Positions 22,631 to 33,162 of a stretch of 64,000 nt of DNA are shown in pieces. The DNA comes from Brachypodium distachyon (taxonomy: Eukaryota > Streptophyta > Magnoliopsida > Poales > Poaceae): NCBI RefSeq assembly GCF_000005505.3, contig NC_016132.3:35602914-35666913 (forward strand), written 5' to 3'. The notes below the pieces were generated by a model. The model had not been told where the DNA came from, made no database searches, and saw only the letters and a program-made list of their open reading frames with translations. The position numbers and the translations under genes were made by a program. Position 1 is the first letter of the stretch, and every line of letters starts with the position of its first letter.

Positions 22631-23700
22631 TGACGGAAAACCGCAGCGCGGAAATCGAGGGGCTCGCATGACGTATCATGCAAGGAAAACAGAAAACGGT
22701 GGGGCCCTAATTAGGTGGGCCCCATATATCAGTGAGCCAGGTTAAGGAGTCGTACGTCGGACTATCCGCGTCGATACGCAACCTTCTAGATCAGCACAAT
22801 ACATCTATATCAAGCAAGGCCCATACGTATTAATCAGCTTTAAATACTTACGTTTTTTGCGAGAATTAAATACTTACGTTTTATAATAGACGCGTACGCC
22901 ACGGCGTATTTTTTTTAATATACTAGACTAATTAGACAGCCGAGTCTGTAATTCTTCCATGGTATTTGCAACAACAGAAAGAAAAAAATCTGTGATAAAT
23001 TGTGCAATGGAGTCATAGGAGATTTGATGTGGCCGGATTTACCTTCCTTTAGAAGCATATAAAAATTCAAGAAAATGAACCAGCGATGGCATGAACAACG
23101 GGAATTAAAACGATAGTAGAGAAAAAAAGTAAAGAAAAACAATGACGACGCTCTACATTCTCACAGCCTCCAAAAACCGCAGCGCGGAAATCGAAGGGCT
23201 CGCATGACGTATCACGCAAGGAAAATGGAAAACGGTGGGCCCCATATATCAGTGAGCCAGGTTAAGGAGTCATACGTTGAACGATCCGCGTCGATACGCA
23301 ACCTTCTAGATCAGCACAATCCATCTATATCAAGCAAGGCCCAAACGTATTAATCAGCTTTAAATACTTACGGTTTTGCAAGAATTAAATACTTACTTTT
23401 TATAATAGACGTGTACGCTACGGCGTATTTTTGTTTTAATATACTAGACTAACTAGACAGCCGAGTCTGTAATTCTTCCATGGTATTTGCAACAACAGAA
23501 GAAAAAAAATCTGTGATACATTGTGCAATGGAGTCGTAGAATTTTATGTGGCCGGATTTACCTTCCTTTAGAAGCATATAAAAATTCATGAAAATGTACA
23601 CGCAAAAAAATCATGAAAATGAACCAGCCATGACATGAACAATTGGGAATTAAAACGATAGAGAAAAAAGTAAAGAAAAACAATCTACATTAATTCTCAC
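22630..23700 (+). repeat. Two direct repeats of about 0.53 kb (SINA-like 5' module)
   Basis: The segment starting aaaaccgcagcgcggaaatc occurs at about 22,640 and again at about 23,173. Each copy includes agtgagccaggttaaggag, aatcagctttaaatactta and ccatggtatttgcaacaac. Unit 2 has the same pair at 60,560 and 61,095. Shorter, more diverged copies precede the other SINA-like loci at 26.2, 28.4 and 31.5 kb. Confidence 0.88.
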
Positions 23701-23906
23701 AGCGTCCAAGAACTGCAGCACGGAAATCGAGGAGCTCGCATGACGTATCACGCGAGGAAAACGGAAAACGGAAAACGGAAAACTGTGGGCCCAGGCCAGG
23801 AGTACTGATCCGAGGAGGATCCGCTGAAAAGGAAATCCGCGACAGACGGGAGAGAGATATACATATACGGCACGGAAAGGCAACCCCGAGTACTGATTGA
23901 CAGACA

Positions 23907-25297
23907 CTCGTCCAACTCTGACTGATTTCATGCCACTTGTTGATCGTATCGAACGGCATATGTCTAACTCCTCTGCTCTTCTGTCCTATGGTGGCCGGGT
24001 CACAATCCTTAATTCTGTTATCTCTTCGTTGGCTACCTACACTATGTGCTCCCTTGAAATCCCAGCGAAAATCTTGGAGCATGTTGACAAAGCCCGTCGC
24101 CACCTTCTCTGGAGCAAACAATCTGATATTGGCGAGAAGTGTCTGTCCCTGGCGGCATGGGATTTGGTGTGTAGGCCCAAAGCTCGAGGTGGTTTGGGAG
24201 TCATCAATCTGAAAATCCAAAACAAGGCTCTGCTTCTCAAGCATTTGGACAAATTTTACAATAAAAGTGACCTTCCTTGGGTTCACCTTTTGTGGAATTC
24301 CTATTATACGACCAATGTCCCTCGTGCTGTTGCTCCATGTGGTTCCTTTTGGTGGCGTGATGTACTCAAACTGAACCCAATTTACAGGGGGATTTCAAAC
24401 TGCATTGTGGCAACCGGAGATAGCTGCACTTTCTGGAAAGACTTATGGAACAATCATATGCTCTCCGAGGAATTTCCTAGAGTTTTTTCTTTTGCCATTC
24501 AGGAGGATATCTCAGTCAAGGAGTTCATTGCTGCTCTACCCCATGCTCCCTCTCTTCAGGCACCTTTATCTGCTCTTGCTTTTGAGGAATTCACGACCCT
24601 TAGATAGACTGTCTCAGGTTGCCTTGACAGCTGACGGCGAGCATGATTCTTGGACATATATTTGGCAGAAGCCTTTCACAGCTAGTCGATTTTATGCTCA
24701 TTATTTCGACACGTTGCCTGAGCATCCTATCCTGATTCATCTGTGGAAAAGTAAGTGTGTTATGAAGCACAAAGTTTTTGTTTGGCTCCTTATGATGGAT
24801 AGGCTGAATACAAGAAACATGCTGAGATGAAGGCGCTATGTCCTTGCTTCTGGCTGGTCCTGCTTGCTCTGCCCGGCGCACCCGGAAGAGAATCTCGACC
24901 ATCTATTCTTTGCTTGCCCTTTCAGTCAGCAATGCTGGAATATCCTTGGGGTTCATTGGCAGATGAATCAACCCTTAACGGAACATTTACAGCGTGCTAA
25001 GCTGGCTTGGCGTAAAGGGCTGTTTTGGGAGGTGTTTATCCTCGCTGCCTGGGGTCTTTGGAAAGTGCGTAACGCCAAGCTATTCGAAAACACCACACTC
25101 TCTTCAGCTGCCAGGAGGATCTGCCTCAGAACTGAGCTTCTCCTGCAGGAGCTAGCATTGTGATCTAGGGGATCTAAGGGGGCCTGTCCCTTGGATCTTT
25201 TGTTTTCTTTTCTTGCTAATGTAACTTGTACCGTTCTAACCCCTAATACAACGTAGTAGGAGTCTCTCCTGCTGTTTTCCCCAGTCAAAAAAAAAAA
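23907..25297 (+). mobile_element. 5'-truncated LINE at the end of unit 1
   Basis: Contains the post-RT part of ORF2 (GGRVTILNSVISSL, CRPKARGGLGV, near 23,990-24,200), then a frame change near 24,600, and a zinc-finger tail (CLLCPAHPEENLDHLFFAC near 24,864-24,920). It ends in 11 A at 25,287-25,297. Its left edge coincides with the end of unit 1 homology. I found no clean target duplication, so a deletion may accompany the insertion. Confidence 0.88.
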
Positions 25298-26490
25298 CTT
25301 ATGTGATACACATTTTTTATACCACACTTATGTGATACACATAATAAAAAGTACTTAAGTCATTTTCAATATGAATACAATATTATCAATGGTATTTCAC
25401 ATAAGTTTTATACTAATTACTCCCTCCTTTCTCGTTTATAAGGCCTTTCTAAAAAATTAAACTTGTACTAGATTCGTTCAAAACTCCGGTTTATAAGGCC
25501 TTTATTTAAACATCACTACTGTTCATTAATATATATACATATGTGAGAGTGCAAGCCGTGTGACGACAAAAACTAATCATCCTACGACAACAATGAAACT
25601 TAAAATTGGGTCAGAGAATTAACCAACAAACTTTCCATGCTTCAACAGTCACCATCCATTTTTAGTACTAACTAATGGTCATACTATAATTGGACGGGAT
25701 TAATTTGCCGTTGGAACAAACAACATAACAAGAGTAAGTATACAACATAATCCTCTCTGGTCGGCATGTATTAGGACATTATGCATGTGTCTGGAATCAT
25801 TAATTGCAGCCAATAATTGAAAAACATTTTGGGCAATAGTTGTAGATTTAAAATGGACTGTCAAGATCATGCAGCCATCAGATGACAGTATCAACCTCAT
25901 ACCCTCGATCAGCCTATAAATACCCTGCAAAGGCGGGGGTATACGGTGCACAACAATACCCACAAGCATCATAGGCTCCTGCTCGTGGATGATGGAGCAC
26001 CAGCAAGGACGGGCCAGAAACATCCGGTGGCGGAATCCTCACGGTTGGAGGGGACGGGACAATCAAGGTGTGATCATGGTGAAGGGTGCTGGCCCTCTAG
26101 GGTTAGATAAGAGGAGATTCGGGGCAGCGGCGCGGCAGCATGGGCCCAACTGGAAAGGGGACCCTGACGTGCCGCACCCTAATACAGGCCATTGAAATGT
26201 GGGCCCCTAATAGGTGAGCCCAACATATCAGTGACCCCATGTTAAGAAGTTGTACGTCGGGCAATCTGCGTCAATATGCAACCTTCTAGAGCACAATCCA
26301 CCTATATCAAGTAAGGCCATAGGTGATGATTAGCTTTAAATACTTGCGTTTTCAATATAGACCCGTATGCAACCACGTATGTATTTTGAAAATAATATGC
26401 TAAACTGTTTAGACGGTCGAGTACATAATTTCACCATGGTATTTGCAACAACAACAACTATTACTACTACTAGCCAAGCCAGCCAGCAGC
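25298..26490 (+). other. Flank of the degenerate SINA-like copy E'
   Basis: 25,298-25,700 is paralogous to 27,310-28,100 (less a MITE) and starts with a ttatgtgatacacattttttatacc repeat also found at 30,018. 26,190-26,460 is a copy of the SINA-like 5' module. No gene found in between; 25,925-26,180 is unassigned. Confidence 0.5.
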
Positions 26491-26496
26491 CAGCTA

Positions 26497-26960
26497 AGCC
26501 CCTTGCATGATGACGCCGCCGTGAGCTGGCAGCGGCACCGCCTCCGCGGTCACCGACTTGAAGGAGGAGGATGTCCGTGCCGCTGCCCCTCTACGGGCTG
26601 AGGCTTCCTTGGCCCCATGGTGGCACTCCTCTGCCACGTCCCCGAGGCGCATGGCTGGCCCTGCGTCACGGGGGTCTTCCCCGGGGACAGGGTTGCCATG
26701 CGCCTCCAGGCCGGCTTCAACGTGGTTGTCGTCGACCGTGGCTCCGACAGTGCCACCGCCGGCCACTACCATGGCCGCGTTCTGCCTGCGTCCGCGTGCT
26801 GCGGAGTTGAAAGGGCCCCGAGGCGCACGGCTGGCCCTGCGTCACGGGGGTCTTCCCCGGGGACAGGGTCGCCATGCGCCTCCAGGGTGTGATTTGTTGG
26901 GTGTCGCCAGTTTTTTGCCCCGTAGTCCATGCACAGCTGGTTTCCTGGTAATGTGTTGAA
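26497..26960 (+). pseudogene. SINA-like E', heavily deleted and internally duplicated
   Basis: The first 70 bases match the start of gene E (MTPPWAGS-like, now with an early TGA in place of the tryptophan codon). A deletion then removes the RING, the intron and part of the zinc finger. The sequence resumes at ccgctgcccctctacgggctg and follows E to the AEL(K)GP region. Next it repeats 69 bases (26,637-26,705 and 26,816-26,884, near-identical) and joins the gene E 3' flank (ggtgtgatttgttgggtgtcg). No functional domain remains. Confidence 0.85.
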
Positions 26961-28680
26961 CTTCCCTCATTTCACACCCGCTTGTTTGTTCTATAATGAC
27001 ATGTAAAAGTAGACCGGTTTCAGCAAAAATGATTGTGGATTATGTTTGTTTGTTTTTCGGTATCTATACCATTTTGATTTATCTATAACATGTTTGGCGT
27101 TTATTTGCCATGCGGAGTGATGTCTCTACATCTGGGGTTCTTTGCTTGTGTCAGTCCATCATGTGACAATGTTCCGCCATACTAGTGATGCAGACGCAAT
27201 GTCACGCTGGAATGATAATAGGAGCACAGACGCAATGTTCCGGTTGCCTGATATGACCTGGTGCTACCTCTTTTCCAAAAATACAAGGGGTAACATTACT
27301 CCATTAACATGTGTCTGTCTTATGTGAGACACATTTTTCATACCACACTTGTGTGATACACATATAATAAGTAAGTACTCCCTCCGTTGTTTTATATAAG
27401 GCGTACATGTTTTAGCGCGAATATTAACAGAGCTCAACGACCGAACGGAGACGCACGCACGCACACCTGCATGTCAACGGCCGGATCTGCTGCATGCAGC
27501 CGGGAAAGATGCTAACTTCTCTCCAAGCGAGCAACCGCATGAGCGATTTTTCAGCAGTTACGACGCAAATCGCCCCAACGCTTCGACGGGCCAGTGCGTG
27601 GGCGAGCGGCCGGCTAATCGCGCGGGCGGGTGAGCGGGCCTGCGCGCCTTACATTGCGTAAAAAGCTAGAAAAAATACACGCCCTACGTAAAAAAACGGA
27701 GGGAGTACTTTGCAATATGAATACAATAATATCAATGGTATTTCACAGAAGTTTTATACTAATTACCCCCTCCTTTCTCATTTATAAGGCCTTTCTGAAA
27801 AAAATTAAACTTCTACTCCATTCGTTCAAAACTCCAGTTTATAAGGCCTGTATTTAAATGTCACTATTGTTCATCAATACATATACATATGTGAGAGTGC
27901 ACGCCATGTGACGACGAATACTAATGATGCTACGACAACAATGAAACTTAAAATTGGCTCAGAGAATTAACCAACAAACTTGCCATGCTTCAACAATCAC
28001 CATCCATTTTTAGTACTAACTAATGGTCATACTATAATTGGACGGGATTAATTTGCCGTTGGAACAAACAACATAACAAGAGTAAGTATACCACATAATC
28101 CTCTCTTGTCAGCATGTATTAGGACTAGAATAACTTAATATTCAAAAGATATTTTTTGAATATACAACATAATCCTCTCTTGTCAGCCTTATAAAAGATA
28201 TTTTATTTCCAATGGACCAATTTTGTACAGTAACCAAGAACCAAGGCAAAATTCAAAAAAAGAATTAATTATATGGTTTTTCAGATGTTGGTATTGTTCA
28301 CCATATTCAATGTAATTGCACCTTTTAGAAATAAATTAATATCGGTTTTCACATGTCAGTTTTTTTTAGCATATTCCGCACCGTTGCACCTTTTAGAAAT
28401 AAATACTTACAGACAACGTGGACATGCGGCTCCCAAACCTTATGGAGCACACTGCTCTTATATCGACGAAGGCCATACATGTTAATTAGCAATAAATACT
28501 TACGTTTTATTATAGATGCATATGCTGTTGGTATGCTTCTCAAATAAAAAATACTAGACTAATTAGATAGCCGGGTCTATATATATTTCCTCTGTGGTAT
28601 TAGTGACATCAAGAAAACGCTGCCATGCAATGTGCAATGGATTTCTAAAATTTGAGTGGACAATCGACGATGCCACCATC
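26961..28680 (+). other. Intergenic region with MITE and repeated flank modules
   Basis: 26,961-27,140 is the 3' flank shared with gene E (63,010-63,200). 27,310-28,130 is paralogous to 25,300-25,780, interrupted by the MITE at 27,378. 28,390-28,640 is another copy of the SINA-like 5' module. No gene seen. Confidence 0.5.
27378..27705. mobile_element. MITE, 328 bp, TA target duplication
   Basis: Ends are ctccctccgttgttttatataaggcgta on the left and its near-complement, ending acggagggag, on the right, flanked by TA. The paralogous stretch at 25,355-25,370 lacks it, giving an empty site. The interior is GC-rich and non-coding. Grouped with Stowaway/mariner-type elements by TIR and TSD. Confidence 0.85.
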
Positions 28681-28682
28681 AC

Positions 28683-29564
28683 CCTCGGTCAGGCATCTGC
28701 TTCCTCCCGCTCAACGAGATGCCGCTATTCCAGCTAATCAATCGATCGATCAGTCGATCCGTCCATCTATATATCTTACCTAGATTCATGCTGATCCGTC
28801 GAGATTTCACTTGATTAATCGATTCGATCCCTTGAAGTGTCCCGCGGGCGCATGATCTGCACGCCCTGTTTGCATTGATTGGGGGGTGGCGCCAGATCGA
28901 TGCCATGTCTGGCTGTCCTGGGCTCCCGCTGAGGCCAAGGCGGAACTACGGCCGACTTCCTATGAACGCCGTGCTCGCTAGTGTGCATGTGGCCCGGGGC
29001 CCAAGCTACTGCCCTGCCAAAGGTTGCGGCTTTCTTGGCTCCACGGCAGCACTCCTCTGCCACATCACCGATGTGCACGGCTGGCCCTGTGTCACGAGGG
29101 TACTCCCCGGGGGACACAGTCGGCCGACATCAACGTCGTCGTCGTTGACCGTGGCTGATGGCGCCACCACCGGCCGCTCCCTGGTGGTGATGCAGCTGGT
29201 GCCGGAGCCTTTTGGATGGATTGTGGTCATGTTCTGCCTGCGCCTCCCCCCCCCCCCCCCCCCCCCCACCCCCAATGCAGCCACGTTCGCCAGGGCCTTG
29301 TTCCGGTCGCCTGAGAGGACCTGGTGCCAGATCAGCCTCACCTATGTGCGCAATGTCTATGTTGATGATGACGATGATGGCTGCGATGGCGACCTGATGC
29401 AGCACTATGAAGAGAAGACTGATCTGGATGTCATGTGCACAAATCTTTGTGCAGGGTACCCCGACCTGGACGATTGCTTCGGACTGCACGTGTTCATTGA
29501 TATCATTGCCAACCAAGATCTTGATAGTATCCAATTAAAGGAGTGGATGAATGGATTTTTATAA
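28683..29564 (+). pseudogene. SINA-like D, decayed but with a long open C-terminal part
   Basis: The exon 1 remnant ends with LPLNEMPLFQ at 28,733, but the first RING cysteine is lost (RSGIC) and the splice donor is ct instead of gt. The exon 2 remnant starts at 28,838 and has a one-base deletion and stops. From about 29,000 the SIAH part is readable: CPAKGCGFLGSTAALLCH, HGWPCVTRV, then a deletion in the GFNVVVVD region, PEPFGW, and an acidic stretch VDDDDDGCDGD. A run of 22 C (29,246-29,267) replaces several codons. The last residues diverge from paralogs. The open frame from 28,875 (230 codons with stop) is probably relic. Confidence 0.8.
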
Positions 29565-31780
29565 AACGAACGAAGGCAACCCGCCGAAGAGATCAGTGCA
29601 GGGTACGGTAAAAGTAGATTCCCGGTGATGGCTGCCGCAAGGACTCTCATAAGCACGCTTGGGTCGGCACTTTGTGGACATCACCACCACTGATGATGAC
29701 TCATACTCGTTGATGGTGTCTGCACGGTGTATGTAGAACACGGTGACAACGCGGCCATGCGGTCCCAAATCACTCACCGACGGAGTCTGCACGCGCCCAC
29801 TGCCAGGTGGACCCATTTCCTCTTTCTGCGCCTTGAAAGAACCATGTGTCCCACTTCACACTGCAATTTAGCAATGGTGGCATAGAAGGAAATTAATTTG
29901 CGATAACAAGAACGACACATGTAAGCTCTCTGCAATTGTTTCCGTAGGCACACATAATGTACTACCTCTTTTCCAAAATATAACGAGTGTAACATCACTG
30001 CATTAACATGCGTCTAACTTATGTGATACACATTTTTTATACCACACTTATGTGATACACATAATCATAAGTAAGTACCTTTTTAGCTAAAATGGTGCAT
30101 CCATTAATTCTCTCGCATGATACCGCTTCATATATTAACTCATGTCTATTCATGACCGATGCGAGATTTAATTAATTATGCGAGCTTTAATTAATTCTTG
30201 ATCTACACACCTCATCTCCATAAGGGTTGGATCTTAGTAGAAGGAGAATGCGAGCGCATCATCAGGGAAAGGGTACTCATAGGGAAAATTGAGTTCGTAA
30301 AATTACATTACAAGAAAATTGAGCTTTAATTCGAGATCTGCACACCTCATCTCCGAAAGGGTTAGATCTTAGTAGAGGAAGAATGAGAGGGCTTCGTCAA
30401 GGAAAGGGTACTCATACGAAAGATGGAGTTCTTGAAATCATATTACAATATACCTGATCCACCACATGACAGATCATTAATAATAATGGTACAAACATCC
30501 TCTCCCATGATCCCATTGACCCATTTCACACATTCTCCCATGATCCCACTTCATATAGACACTAGAGTACTAGAGTTACATTACTACATACCCGATTCAC
30601 CACCGATGCGAGCTTTAATTCTAGATCTACGCGTCTCATCTCTGAAAGGGTTGCATATTTGTAGAGGGAAAATGAGAGGTCATCGTCGGGAAAGGGTAGT
30701 CATATGGATGATAGAGTGTTCTTAAAATTACATTGCAACATACCTGATTCCACCTTGACTGCAAACTTTAGTCCTAGATCTACACTCCACTCTGCTAGCA
30801 AGCTTGGATCTATGGAGTAGGATTCCAAGAGAGATTGTTAGTTGAAGGACACCACGACAGGTCTTCATCATGGGCTGCAACGTAGATCTCTTTTGGGCAC
30901 AGTTACCTGATTCGAAGTTCGCTGGGTCGTGATTCATACTTGTGGTTCCTGACAAAACCAATCAAAGTGACACTAACTTATTACACTCGACTCTTAGGGT
31001 TTTAATTAGGAGATATGAATAAAATCAGCAACCTAAGCCACTAGTTCAATGGCTTCCATCAAGTATCCACCCGCGAGTATTCTCTACCTTCAATAATTGC
31101 ATGTGTTACCCAAAACTCTCTTCTTTTTTAATTTGGCAAGGCAGGGACTAAGAGTTTTCTAAACATGCTCACGAATTAGATTGCGAAATCTTTCAAAAGT
31201 ATAGTCAAGTTCATATGCAATGTGGGCATTTGAGGGCTAGAATTCGACCAAATAAATTCTATGCACAATCCAAGGTAACCTAGCATCAGCATAAAGCGAG
31301 AAAGTTTTGTACCATTCCTTGTCCCAGCATGTTTTCATTAAGCACGGAGCAGACGCTATTGTGGTTGTAGTATTCAAAATTGACTTTGGACTTAAAAGGC
31401 ATTGGAACCATAGTCATTAAAACAAACTGGACACAGATCCCCTGACGCACCGCACCCTGGCATAGGTCGTTGACATGTGGCCCCTTTATATGTGGGCCAC
31501 ACATATCAGTGACCCTGTTTTAAGGTGTTGTCCGTCAGACAATCCACGTCCCTATGGAACCTTATGGAGCTCAATGCGCTCATATCGAGCAAGGTCATAC
31601 ATGTTAATTAGCTATAAGTACTTATGTTTTATGATAGACGTGTATGCTACCCATATGTTTCTTAAAATAAAAAATACTAGACTAATTAGACAGCCAGGTC
31701 TACAATTCCTTCGTGGTATTTGCAACAATAAAAAAAAAATCCGCCATGCGATGGTGCAATGGAGTTCTATAATTGGAGCG
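29565..31780 (+). other. Intergenic region with degenerate repeats
   Basis: At 30,200-30,740 a block with gatctacacacctcatctcc and aaagggtactcata recurs three to four times (about 30,205, 30,330 and 30,625) in diverged form. 30,018-30,075 repeats the 25,300 flank sequence. 31,480-31,740 is a SINA-like 5' module. No gene recognised. Confidence 0.55.
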
Positions 31781-32138
31781 GACAATCGAAGTCGACACCG
31801 TCACCCTAGGCACTGCGGCATCTGCTACCTCCCGCTCACCGAGCTGCTGCTATTCCAGGTAATCAAGCAATCAGTCGACCCGTCCATCTATCTACCCTAG
31901 ATTCATACTGATCCATTGAGATCTCGCTTGATTTATTGATTTGATCCCTCAGAGTGTGAGCTGAGCGCCCTGCTTTGCCATGCTGCGGGTTGGTGCCACA
32001 TAGGTGCCATGTCTGGTCATCACGGGCTCCCGCCGAGGCCACATCACGCAACTTCTAGCGGACTTACTCCGAATGCTGCGCTTGCGACCGGTGGCCCGGG
32101 GCCCATGCCGTTGCCCTGACAGGGGCTGCGGCTTTCTC

Positions 32139-33162
32139 CGTTGGAATTTTGGGTTAGACCCAAGGCCCAATCTGAAGTTAATTCTTGAAAAATCTTAAAA
32201 GCCTATTCATGTAGTGAGATGAGAAAGTGGAAATAGTCCCACATTGCTAGTTTATGCGGAGTTGGACCAATATATAAGGTATGTTGGTTCTCACCTCTTG
32301 AGCAAGTGAGCAAGGGAAATCCCTACGCGCGCTCTTCCTCCTCCGCTCGCCACGCCGCGCGCGTGGATCGAGTTCGAGCCGGATCGTGCTTATTTTTTTG
32401 GCAGTCGGAATCCGTTGCGGACGCGTAACAAATTCCGATAATTGCGGAGTTTCCTAAACCGAACCGAAGTCCGCCTGCGTGCCTATATAATAAGACTACC
32501 CCGGCCTCCGGACGGACGACGCAAAAACCCTAGCCGTCACGCCCACGATCCAATCTCGTTGTTCGCCGCCAACTGCTACTTCATCCCGTCGACTGCGTGC
32601 ACAGATCGCCGGGAGAGCAGGCCGATCCTGCCCGGGAGACGGTCGATAAGGTTTTTGCGGAGCGTTCTCACGCGACTGCTCGCTTCTTCACGTCTCTGTT
32701 TCGTCGGCATCTTCATCACCAATGGCCGACGACCTCGGAGATCCCGCGGCTCAGGCTGCCGCTCTAGCTCAGCAGCAGCAGGCTGCACAACTCCAAGCAC
32801 AGCAGCAGGCTGCCCAACTCCAAGCCCAGGCAACTGCTGCTGCACAGGCGCAAGCGCAGGCACTGGCTGCTGCTCAGGAGTTAGTCAAGGCTGCTGCTGC
32901 TGCCGGCGTGAACATCGACGCCACCGGACTCGTCACCGACCTCAACAAACAAACACAAGAAAAGAGCACAGCACCGTACGTAATCTGCTCTTTCTTGTTG
33001 ATTTTGATTAGTAGTTCTATTATTCATGCCGTGAGATTAGATGAGTTTTATTGCTGTGTGTTGCTATTTAATTTGTCTAGTTTGCATGATATAATGTGCT
33101 ACATGTTTTACACACTGTCCTTCTGGATTAAATATTCATCGAAATTACCTAATTTTTCAACA
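32139..33162 (+). repeat. Copia 5' LTR (1,024 bp) containing a coding exon
   Basis: Starts cgttggaattttgg (TG mutated to CG) and ends tttttcaaca. Two TATA candidates are tatataag at 32,271 and tatataa at 32,484. An ATG at 32,722 opens a Gln/Ala-rich reading frame (AQQQQAAQLQ repeats) that ends at a splice donor, ccgtacgt, near 32,975. The last third of the LTR is intron-like. Confidence 0.85.

Larger units (their letters stand above)
3835..23906 (+). repeat. Segmental duplication, unit 1
   Basis: Collinear with 41,800-61,813. Matching landmarks are the gagagaaaaaggaag start, the A-tailed retroposon, the inhibitor gene and its promoter, SINA-like A, SINA-like B with its LINE, and the 22.6-23.7 kb direct repeats. 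The homology stops at 23,906, where the LINE at 23,907 begins. Unit 1 carries private insertions: Helitron 6909-10062 and Helitron 10477-15673 with a nested LINE. Confidence 0.85.

Noticed and set aside
22915..23142. Minus-strand open frame with hydrophobic residues as a small membrane protein
   Set aside because: Translation of AT-rich repeat sequence; the frame is not preserved in the neighbouring direct repeat.
29246..29267. Telomere-like or regulatory C-rich motif
   Set aside because: A simple homopolymer with no TTTAGGG-type units; most likely slippage.
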